The position numbers and the translations under genes are program-made. From contig JAJRQI010000054.1 of assembly GCA_024280335.1 (NCBI GenBank), positions 1-64,000 of the forward strand: a stretch of DNA of 64,000 bases, read 5' to 3'. The stretch comes from Deltaproteobacteria bacterium. GTDB lineage: Bacteria; Desulfobacterota; Desulfuromonadia; Desulfuromonadales; Geopsychrobacteraceae. Under the pieces are notes generated by a model. That model saw nothing but the letters and a program-made list of their open reading frames with translations. It ran no database searches and was not told where the DNA came from. Positions 8,265 through 16,835 of the stretch are shown piece after piece. Numbering within the stretch: position 1 is the first letter of the stretch; the number at the start of each line of letters is the position of its first letter.

Positions 8265-9617
8265 TTAGGAAAAGAACCTTTCAACCTTATGCAGGGCTTC
8301 CGGCAAGGCAAAAATGAGCACCCGGTCGCCGCTTTGCAACAGGCTTTCTCCGGTCGGGATTTCGTAACTGCTGCCGTGGACAATCGCGCCGATGATCGCT
8401 CCGCGCGGGAAGTGCAGATCCCGTAACGGCATATCTGATAGCCCGCTGTTCTCCTTGATTTCGATTTCCAGAACTTCAGAGTTGCTGCCGTCCACAGCCG
8501 TCAGGGAGATGATGTCGCCACGGCGAACGAACTTCAGGATGGTTCCGGCGGCGGCAAGGCGCGGCGAGACGCAGGCATCGATCCCCAGATCGGAGGCCAG
8601 CCCGAGCAGTTCCGGCTGGCTGACCAGGGCCAGGGTGCGGCGGACATGGTGCTGTTTGGCGAGCAGGCAGGTCAGGATGTTGGTCTCGTCATTTTCGGTG
8701 ACGGCAATAAAAACATCCGCATCGGCCAGACCCTCATCGAGCAAGGTCGGTACGTCCAACCCTTCAGCGTTCAGCACGACGGTTTTGTTGAGCTGCTCGG
8801 CCAGTTTGTAGCAGCGATCTTCATCCTTTTCGATCAGTTTGGTGTTGAATTGCAGATTTTCCATCCTCTGCGCCACCTGCAGACCGATGCGGCTGCCACC
8901 GAGAATAAAGGCGCGGTGGGTCGGTTTTTCTTCCACCTTCTCCGATTGCAGCAGGTAGTTGATCGCCGGCAACTCCTGCTGGTGGGCAAAGATGTAGATC
9001 CGGTCACCCGCCTGGATGCTGTCATCGCCACGCGGAATAATCGTGTCACTGCCGCGGTTGATGGCAACGACGACAAATTTATACATGCCGCGCAACTCCC
9101 CCAGTTCGGCCAGGGTCAGGTCGCACAAGGGGCTTTCCGGAGTGATCCGATAGCCCTGAAAGTGGATTTGTCCTTCAGCGAATTCTGCGACATCAAAGGC
9201 CTTGGCGCTGCAGGCCAGCTTGCAGAGTTCTTCGGCAACCGCATCTTCGGGGTTGATCAGCAGGTCGATACCGAGCTTTTCCTTGGAGAGGACTGCTTTG
9301 CTGTTGGTGAATTCGATACTCTTGGTCCGCGCAACGCGGGTTTTTACCTGGTATTCGCGGGCCAGCAAGCAGGCGAGAATATTGACCTCGTCCATGTTGG
9401 TGACGGCGATGAAGATCTCAGTCTCTTTGATTCCTGCCTGTTCCAGGACGTCCGCGCTGGCCCCGTTGCCGGTTACGCCGAGAACATTGAGCCGGTCCTG
9501 AGCCCGTTCAATCTTCTCTTCATCCTGGTCAATCAGGGTCACTTCATGACCCTCGCGGGAGAGCCGGTCGCAGAGGAAATAGCCAACCTGTCCGGCACCG
9601 ACGATAAGGATTTTCAT
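8265..9617 (-). CDS. trkA: Trk system potassium uptake regulator TrkA
   Basis: The 450-residue protein is a duplicated RCK protein: Rossmann domain 1 starts MKILIVGAGQVG (G7, G9, G12), followed by an RCK_C domain (about 143-225). The second Rossmann domain (ILGGSRIGLQVAQ, about residue 235) has its own RCK_C domain. It binds NAD(H)/ATP and gates TrkH. It is the first gene of the trkA-trkH operon. The upstream 117-base divergent region holds a GCACAA...TTGTGC inverted repeat (9674-9694) that could be an operator. Confidence 0.95.
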   Translation of the reverse strand: MKILIVGAGQVGYFLCDRLSREGHEVTLIDQDEEKIERAQDRLNVLGVTGNGASADVLEQAGIKETEIFIAVTNMDEVNILACLLAREYQVKTRVARTKSIEFTNSKAVLSKEKLGIDLLINPEDAVAEELCKLACSAKAFDVAEFAEGQIHFQGYRITPESPLCDLTLAELGELRGMYKFVVVAINRGSDTIIPRGDDSIQAGDRIYIFAHQQELPAINYLLQSEKVEEKPTHRAFILGGSRIGLQVAQRMENLQFNTKLIEKDEDRCYKLAEQLNKTVVLNAEGLDVPTLLDEGLADADVFIAVTENDETNILTCLLAKQHHVRRTLALVSQPELLGLASDLGIDACVSPRLAAAGTILKFVRRGDIISLTAVDGSNSEVLEIEIKENSGLSDMPLRDLHFPRGAIIGAIVHGSSYEIPTGESLLQSGDRVLIFALPEALHKVERFFS

Positions 9618-9734
9618 AGCTTGTCTCGTTTTCTGGGGTCTGTTTTATGCTGTGTAAACCGAACGACACAATCGCACAAATAGCGAAATTGTGCAATAAT
9701 CAAGCCGGTCTGACGCGAAAGGTCGAGTGTAGAT

Positions 9735-10031
9735 ATGAATGATTTATTTTTTGATATCGATGAGGCAACCATCCGCCGTGAGCGGGAAAAAGCCCGTATC
9801 TTGCGCAAACAGGGTTGGTGGCAAAGTCGGATCTCCAAGGGGCTCTGCCACTATTGCGGTCAACGGGTGCCGCCGAAACAATTGACCCTCGATCATGTCG
9901 TGCCGCTGACGCGTGGCGGCCGCAGCACCAGGGGGAATTGTGTTGCTGCCTGCAAGGAATGTAATAACCGGAAAAAAAACCTGCTGCCGCTGGAGTGGGA
10001 AGAGCATCTGCAACGGTTGAAAGAGCAGTAA
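9735..10031 (+). CDS. Small HNH endonuclease
   Basis: The 98-residue protein has a basic N-terminal helix and a compact HNH fold. The zinc ligands are C38-x2-C41 (CHYCG) and C73-x2-C76 (CKECN), with the beta-beta-alpha metal core TLDHVVPLTRGG (D53, H54) and N77. Stand-alone HNH proteins of this size include housekeeping nucleases and parts of defence or mobile modules. It stands divergent to trkA and 156 bases before the restriction-like island, so membership of that island is possible but not shown. Confidence 0.85.
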   Translation: MNDLFFDIDEATIRREREKARILRKQGWWQSRISKGLCHYCGQRVPPKQLTLDHVVPLTRGGRSTRGNCVAACKECNNRKKNLLPLEWEEHLQRLKEQ

Positions 10032-10187
10032 CCAGTAGAAGTGGTGAAGTGCTGTGGATGCAAGGCAGACACAGTGTTTCCAGCTTTGCAGCAGATTGCT
10101 GGTGAGAAATGCGGATGGCCAAACCGAGTTTTTACAGCTGAAACAGTTTTCATATTTATCGCCTGCTGGATGATGTAATCGACTGCT

Positions 10188-13040
10188 ATGCAATTAACTG
10201 ACTACCAAGCCAAATACTTTGCCCATGAGCTGACCAAGCGCTGCGCCTCCGACAGTGTCGAAAAACTTGCGGGTGCTCTAGTTGATGCACAGGTCGATCT
10301 GAATCCTCATCAGGTTGAGGCGGCTCTGTTTGCTTTTCGGTCGCCTTTTTCAAAAGGGGCGATCCTGGCGGATGAGGTCGGACTGGGCAAGACCATTGAA
10401 GCAGGCTTGGTGCTTTCGCAAAAGTGGGCTGAGCAGAAGCGACGGATTTTGATTATTACCCCGGCCAACTTGCGTAAGCAGTGGTATCAGGAGCTTCAGG
10501 AAAAGTTCTTTTTGCCCTGTCGCATTATCGAGAGTCGGTCGTACAAACAGGCGCAAAAGGTCGGTGAGCTGCGGCCGTTCGTTGTCGATGAGATCGTCTT
10601 GTGTTCGTACCAGTTTGCTAAGCTCAAGGCCGACGAGTTGAAATCCATCAACTGGGACCTGGTGGTTATCGACGAGGCCCACCGCCTGCGCAATGTTTAC
10701 AAGTCGAGCAACGTCATCGCTAAAACCCTGCGTGACGCCCTGCGCGATGCCCCTAAGCTGCTGTTGACCGCAACGCCATTACAAAATTCCCTGCTCGAAC
10801 TCTTTGGTCTGGTCAGCATTATCGATGATCGCATCTTTGGCGACCTGGCCAGTTTTCGCGAACAGTTTGCCCGGCTGGACAATTACAGTTTCGATAGTCT
10901 CAAGGCTCGCCTCAAGCCGGTATGTCATCGCACTCTGCGCCGACAGGTGACCTCATACATCAAATACACCCAGCGACGTCCACTGGTGCAGCCCTTTACA
11001 CCGGGGGAGAGTGAAGATCGTCTCTATCACCTCGTTTCAGACTATCTGCAACGGGAGAACCTTCAGGCTCTACCTACCAGCCAGCGTTCACTGATGACTC
11101 TGGTGCTGCGTAAGCTGCTGGCCTCTTCGACTTTTGCCATCGCCGGGGCGCTCGAAACGATTGCTCGCAGACTGACGGGAAAACTTGCTGAGCTTCCAGA
11201 GGATGAGTTTCTTGATGATGAACTGGATCAGGATTTTGAGGCACTCGATGAAATCGAAGATGAATGGGCTGAGGATGACGCTGGTCATGATCTGAATGTG
11301 TCTGACCGGGTTGCCATTCAACGGGAGCTGATTGATCTGGAAGCCTTTCGCGATCTGGCGTTGTCAATCACCCATAACGCCAAGGGGGACGCTCTGCTGA
11401 TAGCGTTGGAGACGGCCTTCGCTCAAGCCGACAATCTGGGAGCCGAACGCAAGGCCATCATCTTTACTGAATCGCGGCGCACCCAGGAATATTTGCTGCG
11501 GATATTGGAGAAGAGTCCCTTCCGGGACGGGATCGTGCTGTTCAACGGTTCAAATAACGACGAACGCTCAAAACGGATCTATGCCGAGTGGCTGATTGAA
11601 CACGAAGGTACAGACCGTATTACCGGATCGCGGCCGGTCGATATGCGTTCAGCACTGGTCGACTACTTCCGTGAGCAGGGTCAGATCATGATCGCCACCG
11701 AAGCCGGGGCCGAAGGGATCAACCTTCAGTTCTGCTCGCTGGTGGTCAACTATGATCTGCCCTGGAATCCACAACGGATTGAGCAGCGAATTGGCCGCTG
11801 TCACCGGTACGGGCAGAAGCACGACGTGGTCGTGGTTAACTTTCTCAACCAGAACAACGCCGCCGACCAGCGGGTCTTTGAACTACTCTCGGAGAAGTTC
11901 TCTCTGTTCGAGGGTGTCTTCGGCGCCAGTGACGAAGTGCTGGGTGCGGTTCAGTCTGGGGTCGATTTTGAAAAACGGATAGCCCGGATTTATCAATCCT
12001 GTCGTACCCCGGAAGAGACCAGCGCCCGCTTTGATCAGTTACAAGCAGAGCTTTCAACCCAGATCAATGAGACGATGACCAAGACCCGGCAGCAACTGCT
12101 GGAGAATTTCGATGAAGAGGTTCACGAAAAGTTGCGAGTTAATCTGCGTAACAGCAAAAACTACCTGAACCGCTATGAGCAGATGTTGATTGCTCTTACC
12201 GAACATGAACTGGGAGATAATGCCCAGTTTGCTGATGGCTCATCATTTACCTTGCTTCGTAACCCCTATGGACCGGAAGCTCAGATTCCCCTCGGACGTT
12301 ATGAACTTCCACGTCGCTCCGGCGAGGCCCATTATTATCGACTGGGGCATCCATTGGCCGCCCATGTGCTTGAGACTGCCAAGTCTCGAAAGTTGCCTTC
12401 TGCTGAGGTTCTTTTCGATTACACCGGCCATCCCACTCGGATCTCGGCGATCGATCCACTGATCGGCAAAAGGGGGTCATTGGTGGCTTCTCTGTTGACG
12501 GTGGAGTCTCTTGGTCAAGCGGAAGACCATCTATTGGTTACCGCTGTCACGGATGACGGCACTCTCCTTGACGAGGAACAGGCCAATCGTTTACTGACTG
12601 TATCAGCTCGTGTGGTAGATCAAAATGCGTCTCATGTGCAGAGCGGTTTTCTTGAGTCCGCTATCGAGGAGCGCAGAGAATCTATTCTTCGGCAGGTTTC
12701 AGAGAGGAATGCTAATTTCTTTGAGGCGGAGGCGAACAAAATTGACGGCTGGGCTGATGACCTTAAAGTTGGACTGGAGCGTGAGATCAAAGAGTTTGAC
12801 CGGCAGATCAAGGAAGCACGACGTTCAGCCGTGTCGGCTTTGACGTTGGAAGAGAAGCTTGAGGTGCAGAAGCAGATTCGTGCTTTGGAAGGCCTGCGTA
12901 ATACCAAGCGGCGGGCGCTGTTTGAGGCTCAGGATGAGATTGATGCGAAGCGTGAAATGTTGATTACGGAGATTGAAGGGAAGTTACAGCGTAAGGAATC
13001 AATTCGCACACTGTTTCGGATATGGTGGTGCATGGTATAA
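10188..13040 (+). CDS. SNF2/RapA-like DNA helicase-translocase of the restriction-like island
   Basis: The 950-residue superfamily 2 ATPase has motif I DEVGLGKT (K68), DEAH at 162-165, TATPLQN (motif III), and helicase-C with AGAEGINLQ and QRIEQRIGRCHRYGQ (motif VI) at about residues 510-545. An acidic segment (about 340-365) and a long coiled-coil C-terminus (about 830-945) with no nuclease motif follow. The layout resembles RapA-type SNF2 proteins and the DrmD helicase of DISARM. No helicase-associated partner such as DrmB is present. It is probably the first gene of the island, and a strong AGGAGG site starts the next gene 52 bases after it. Confidence 0.88.
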   Translation: MQLTDYQAKYFAHELTKRCASDSVEKLAGALVDAQVDLNPHQVEAALFAFRSPFSKGAILADEVGLGKTIEAGLVLSQKWAEQKRRILIITPANLRKQWYQELQEKFFLPCRIIESRSYKQAQKVGELRPFVVDEIVLCSYQFAKLKADELKSINWDLVVIDEAHRLRNVYKSSNVIAKTLRDALRDAPKLLLTATPLQNSLLELFGLVSIIDDRIFGDLASFREQFARLDNYSFDSLKARLKPVCHRTLRRQVTSYIKYTQRRPLVQPFTPGESEDRLYHLVSDYLQRENLQALPTSQRSLMTLVLRKLLASSTFAIAGALETIARRLTGKLAELPEDEFLDDELDQDFEALDEIEDEWAEDDAGHDLNVSDRVAIQRELIDLEAFRDLALSITHNAKGDALLIALETAFAQADNLGAERKAIIFTESRRTQEYLLRILEKSPFRDGIVLFNGSNNDERSKRIYAEWLIEHEGTDRITGSRPVDMRSALVDYFREQGQIMIATEAGAEGINLQFCSLVVNYDLPWNPQRIEQRIGRCHRYGQKHDVVVVNFLNQNNAADQRVFELLSEKFSLFEGVFGASDEVLGAVQSGVDFEKRIARIYQSCRTPEETSARFDQLQAELSTQINETMTKTRQQLLENFDEEVHEKLRVNLRNSKNYLNRYEQMLIALTEHELGDNAQFADGSSFTLLRNPYGPEAQIPLGRYELPRRSGEAHYYRLGHPLAAHVLETAKSRKLPSAEVLFDYTGHPTRISAIDPLIGKRGSLVASLLTVESLGQAEDHLLVTAVTDDGTLLDEEQANRLLTVSARVVDQNASHVQSGFLESAIEERRESILRQVSERNANFFEAEANKIDGWADDLKVGLEREIKEFDRQIKEARRSAVSALTLEEKLEVQKQIRALEGLRNTKRRALFEAQDEIDAKREMLITEIEGKLQRKESIRTLFRIWWCMV

Positions 13041-13091
13041 AAGCAGTGATTAATTATCAATTTTTCATCCAGGAGGAAAGGGAGGGGAACA

Positions 13092-13388
13092 ATGACAAAG
13101 AAAACTTTGCCGATCAAAGGGAATATCTCTTTTGAAGGCCTGAAAAAACAGAACGAGTACGGTGCCGAATTCTGGAGTGCCCGTGAACTTCAGCCATTGT
13201 TGGGATATAAACAGTGGCGGCGTTTTGAGGATGCGATCAAGAGGGCGATAACTTCGTGCAAACAATCGGGGAATGAACCGGATTATCACTTTGCCGGCGC
13301 TGGCAAACCGATCAAAGGTGGTAAAGGCTCCGTGCAGGTCGTAGAAGATTATCACCTCTCGCGATTTGCCTGTTATCTCATCTCATGA
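13092..13388 (+). pseudogene. dinD: Truncated dinD (DNA damage-inducible protein D)
   Basis: The 98 residues match the N-terminal Bro/KilA-N-like part of DinD: EYGAEFWSARELQPLLGY, then DYHLSRFACYLI. Full-length DinD is about 270 residues and inhibits RecA filaments. Here the frame stops at TGA (13386-13388) immediately after CYLIS, exactly where the REP-associated transposase begins (ATG 13385). The 3' two-thirds of dinD is absent from the window. A very strong ribosome site (GGAGGAAAGGGAGG) precedes it. The fragment may be expressed but is probably non-functional. Confidence 0.75.
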
Positions 13389-13969
13389 ATAGATACAATC
13401 CTGATACTCACCAACGTCGTTCAATACGGTTGAAAAAGTACGATTATTCGGGAGATGGTGCCTATTTTGTAACGCTTTGCACTTTTGACCGTGGTTGTCA
13501 TTTCGAACAATATGAGCAGCTGAAAACCATTATCGGAAAGCAATGGCAGGATTTACCGGAACGTTTTTCTGGCGTGATCCTGGATGAATTTGTGATTATG
13601 CCCAACCATTTCCACGGAATTATTATCTTCCGTAGGGGCATCCCTTGCGGGTGCCCAGGTTTCGAGACTGAAGATCATCATGGCAAATCACAAGGGCACC
13701 CGCAAGGGGCGGCCCTACTGGGGGAGGTTATCGGGGCATTCAAGTCATTGTGCGTAAACGACTGGTTGAAAATCATCAAAGAGGACGATCTCAATGCTAC
13801 CGGAAAGTTTTGGCAGAAAAATTATTATGAACACATAATACGGAACGACATCGAGATGACTCAAATTCGTCAGTACATTATTGATAATCCATTGAAGTGG
13901 GAATCCGACCGGGAAAACCCTCTGGTCAAGAAACCACATCGGACCCAACCAGGCCAATGGATGGTGTAG
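13385..13969 (+). mobile_element. REP-associated tyrosine transposase (RAYT)
   Basis: This 194-residue Y1-family single-strand transposase has the HUH pair in FVIMPNHFHGIII and a C-terminal tyrosine in IRQYIIDNPLKW. RAYTs mobilise or process REP palindromes. REP sequences surround it, and two lie inside its coding frame (13632-13718), adding the segment RGIPCGCPG...GHPQGAALL between the HUH motif and the Tyr helix. Its stop codon TAG is supplied by the GTAGGG of the next REP. The start overlaps the truncated dinD by 4 bases. Activity with the internal REP-encoded insert is uncertain. Confidence 0.9.
13632..13718. repeat. Head-to-head REP pair inside the RAYT gene
   Basis: One REP (13632-13656, plus; GTAGGGGCATCCC then TTGCGGGTGCCC) and its inverse (13694-13718; GGGCACCCGCAAGGGG then CGGCCCTAC) flank 37 bases. 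Together they form a BIME-like unit in frame with the transposase and keep the reading frame open. Confidence 0.85.
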
Positions 13970-14140
13970 GGATACCCCTCGCGGGTATCCGGGTTGTCAG
14001 GTTCGGAGGACACAACCAACGCATTGTAGGGATGCCCCTTGCGGGTATCCTGATTCAACGGCAGATTTATATCGTGAACAACAAGGGCACCCGCAAGGGG
14101 TGCATCAGCAATTCGGGGCACCCGCAAGGGGTGCCCCTAC
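13966..14140. repeat. Cluster of four REP elements between RAYT and the methyltransferase
   Basis: Two forward copies (13966-13990 and 14026-14050; GTAGGGATRCCCCT then CGGGTATCC) are followed by two inverted copies (14085-14105, lacking its last bases, and 14116-14140). The first supplies the RAYT stop codon. The last ends 11 bases before the methyltransferase ATG, occupying the space where a ribosome site would normally lie. Confidence 0.85.
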
Positions 14141-14151
14141 GGGATATTAAA

Positions 14152-15771
14152 ATGGCGAAAAAACAAAAATTAGAACTAACCTGGATCGGCAAAGAAAACC
14201 GACCGAAACTGGAGCCTCGTATTCTGCTTGAGGACCCGGAGAAATCGTATCATGCGATGCACCGGGTGACGGATAATGATGTTTTTGATAACCGACTGAT
14301 TTTCGGCGACAACTTGCTGGCACTCAAAGCTCTGGAGCAGGAATTTGCTGGAAAGGTGAAGTGCGTTTTTATAGATCCGCCTTACAACACGGGATCTGCG
14401 TTTACTCATTATGACGACGGCTTGGAGCATTCTATTTGGCTTTCGTTGATGCGGGATCGGCTTGAAATTATCCATAATCTTCTTTCAGAAGATGGTTCGT
14501 TGTGGATCACAGTTGATGATAATGAAGCTCATTATCTCAAAGTTTTGTGTGATGAAGTTTTTGGAAGGGCATGCTTCGTTAGTAATGTGATCTGGGAAAA
14601 GGCAGATTCACCGAGAAACTCTGCAAGACAGTTTTCAACAGATCATGACCATGTTCTCGTATATTCAAAAAAAACAGATTGGATTCCAAAGCGGTTGGCT
14701 CGTACAGATGAAGCTAACTCAATTTATAAAAACCCTGACAATGACCCATTAGGCCCTTGGCTACCAGGTGACCCTTATGCAAATAAGCCCTACTCCAAGG
14801 GTCAATATTCCGTTACCGGACCGACAGGCCGTGTCTTTTCGCCACCCCCAGGAAGATTTTGGCGCATAGCCGAGAAAAAATTATGGGAGTTGGATAAGAA
14901 TGGCCGTGTGTGGTGGGGGCCAAAAGGATCGGCAAGACCTAGTATCAAGAGATATCTCACTGAAGTTGGAGATCTTGTTCCTCGCACATTTTGGTCGAAA
15001 AAAGATGTTGGTAGTAATCGCACTTCGAAAAATGAAATGCGCATGTTGTTCCCAGGTGATTCATCCTTTGACACCCCTAAGCCGGAACGACTAATAGAGC
15101 GAGTACTGAATATCGCCACCAACCTCAATGATCTAGTCATCGACTCCTTTGCCGGTTCAGGCACCACCGGTGCCGTGGCACATAAAATGGGCCGTCGATG
15201 GATCATGGTGGAATTAGGCGAGCACTGTCACACCCACATAATACCCCGTATGCAACAGGTCATCGATGGCACCGACCAAGGCGGCATCAGCAAGACTGTA
15301 AACTGGAAAGGTGGCGGTGGTTTCCGCTACTACCATCTAGCCCCATCTCTGATGGAAAAGGACAAGTGGGACAACTGGGTCATCAGCAAAGAATACAAAT
15401 CCGCCATGATGGCCGAAGCGGTCTGCAAGCTCGAAGGTTTCGTCTACGCCCCGTCCGAAACACTCTACTGGCAGCATGGACATTCCACTGAGTCTGACTT
15501 CATCTACGTCACGACCCAAAATCTCAGCCACGAGCAGTTGCAGCAGATCTCTGACGAAGTTGGAGAATCTCGCTCTCTTCTTGTCTGCTGTTCAGCATTT
15601 CGTGGTCGAGCTGATGCCTTGCCGAATCTAACCATCAAGAAGATTCCGAATGCAGTTCTATCCCGTTGTGAATGGGGGCATGACGACTACAGTTTAAATG
15701 TTGAAAACTTGCCGCAGAAGCCGCCTGAGCCGGGGCAGCAGGCGCTTTTTGGTGAGGAGGTGGAATCATGA
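14152..15771 (+). CDS. Beta-class N6-adenine DNA methyltransferase (type III Mod-like)
   Basis: The 539-residue protein has motif IV DPPY at 75-78 (VFIDPPYNTGSAF) and, much later, the AdoMet-binding motif I FAGSGTTG near residue 333, the order of beta-group N6-A/N4-C methylases such as type III Mod. The part between them is the likely target-recognition region and is visibly AT-richer than the ends. The ATG at 14152 (MAKKQKLELTW) is chosen by homology-like onset; an in-frame extension to 13897 runs through REP sequence. No clear ribosome site exists. The stop overlaps the next start (ATGA). Confidence 0.9.
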   Translation: MAKKQKLELTWIGKENRPKLEPRILLEDPEKSYHAMHRVTDNDVFDNRLIFGDNLLALKALEQEFAGKVKCVFIDPPYNTGSAFTHYDDGLEHSIWLSLMRDRLEIIHNLLSEDGSLWITVDDNEAHYLKVLCDEVFGRACFVSNVIWEKADSPRNSARQFSTDHDHVLVYSKKTDWIPKRLARTDEANSIYKNPDNDPLGPWLPGDPYANKPYSKGQYSVTGPTGRVFSPPPGRFWRIAEKKLWELDKNGRVWWGPKGSARPSIKRYLTEVGDLVPRTFWSKKDVGSNRTSKNEMRMLFPGDSSFDTPKPERLIERVLNIATNLNDLVIDSFAGSGTTGAVAHKMGRRWIMVELGEHCHTHIIPRMQQVIDGTDQGGISKTVNWKGGGGFRYYHLAPSLMEKDKWDNWVISKEYKSAMMAEAVCKLEGFVYAPSETLYWQHGHSTESDFIYVTTQNLSHEQLQQISDEVGESRSLLVCCSAFRGRADALPNLTIKKIPNAVLSRCEWGHDDYSLNVENLPQKPPEPGQQALFGEEVES

Positions 15772-16835
15772 CGGTCATGAAATCTCCGATCTTGCCTGCC
15801 GACACCCTTGTTCAAGATCTTCACGGTTTGATCGAAGAGGCTCGCTCCACGGTCGCCAGTACGGTTAATGCTGCATTGACCATGCTCTACTGGCGTATTG
15901 GCATGCGGATAAACCATGAGGTACTTAAAGGAGAACGAGCTACCTACGGCGCAGAGATTTTGCCGACACTGTCGGCAAAATTGGTTCCACTGTATGGCAA
16001 TGGCTTCAGTGCCAGGAATCTATCACGCATGGTCAAGTTTGCAGAAAAATTTGCAGACGAGCGAATTGTTGTGACATTGATCCGACAATTAAGTTGGAGC
16101 CATTTTATTGAAATACTTACGGTTAAAGATCCGCTTGCGCGAGATTTTTACGCCGAGATGTGCCGTATGGAAAACTGGAGTGTCAGAACTTTGCGAGACA
16201 AGGTCGCCTCGATGCTGTTTGAACGCACTTCTCTCTCTCGAAAGCCGGAAACGCTTATCGAACACGAGTTGGAGAAATTACATCAGGAGAAGCTCCTGAC
16301 ACCCGACCTGGTTTTTCGTGATCCTTATTTCCTCGACTTCCTGGGACTGAAAGATGCCTATCAGGAAAAAGATCTTGAGGCCGCCATCCTTCGTGAATTG
16401 GAATCCTTCCTTATGGAGTTGGGCTCCGGGTTTACTTTTGTCGCCAGACAGAAGCGAATCATCCTCGATGGTGATGATTTCTATCTGGATTTGCTTTTCT
16501 ACCACCGAGATTTGCGCCGTTTGGTGGTGATAGAGTTGAAACTGGATAAGTTTAGACCGGAACACAAGGGCCAGATGGAGCTTTATCTGCGCTGGCTTGA
16601 CCGCTACGAACGAAAGCAGGGAGAGGAAAGCCCCTTGGGTATCATTCTTTGTGCTGGCAAGGATGATGAACGAGTTGAACTGCTGGAGTTGAACTCGTCG
16701 GGTATCCACGTAGCAGAATATCTCACGACTCTACCACCCCGGGAATTGTTGCGGAAAAAACTTCATGCCGCCATTTCCCGGTCAAGAAAGCAGCTTGAAA
16801 ATCGGTCGGAAGAGAAGAACGGGGGGGAATCATGA
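15768..16835 (+). CDS. DUF1016 (YhcG-type) PDDEXK nuclease
   Basis: The 355-residue protein has an N-terminal DUF1016 helical domain (about 15-165; ALTMLYWRIGMRINHEVLKG, then LSWSHFIEIL) and a C-terminal PDDEXK nuclease domain. Its catalytic residues are visible as D241 in DFYLDLLFYH and E256-x-K258 in VVIELKL. Family members occur beside restriction-modification genes and are predicted DNA nucleases. It sits between the methylase and the Res-like gene with 4-base overlaps on both sides, so the three are made as one unit. It could be a second nuclease or a DNA-recognition partner. Confidence 0.9.
   Translation: MTVMKSPILPADTLVQDLHGLIEEARSTVASTVNAALTMLYWRIGMRINHEVLKGERATYGAEILPTLSAKLVPLYGNGFSARNLSRMVKFAEKFADERIVVTLIRQLSWSHFIEILTVKDPLARDFYAEMCRMENWSVRTLRDKVASMLFERTSLSRKPETLIEHELEKLHQEKLLTPDLVFRDPYFLDFLGLKDAYQEKDLEAAILRELESFLMELGSGFTFVARQKRIILDGDDFYLDLLFYHRDLRRLVVIELKLDKFRPEHKGQMELYLRWLDRYERKQGEESPLGIILCAGKDDERVELLELNSSGIHVAEYLTTLPPRELLRKKLHAAISRSRKQLENRSEEKNGGES

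Noticed and set aside
8646-9683. 345-codon plus-strand frame opposite trkA
   Set aside because: Shadow of trkA; the TrkA motifs are on the minus strand.
9674-9694. GCACAA-N9-TTGTGC inverted repeat between trkA and the HNH gene as an operator
   Set aside because: Six-base arms are too short to support a site on their own; kept only as a remark in the trkA entry.
13632-14140. CRISPR-like repeat cluster
   Set aside because: Copies lie in both orientations with irregular gaps next to a Y1 transposase, the picture of REP/BIME elements.
13897-14151. An 85-residue N-terminal extension of the methylase
   Set aside because: It is read through REP DNA out of frame with the RAYT, has repetitive sequence and no ribosome site; the family-like part begins at 14152.
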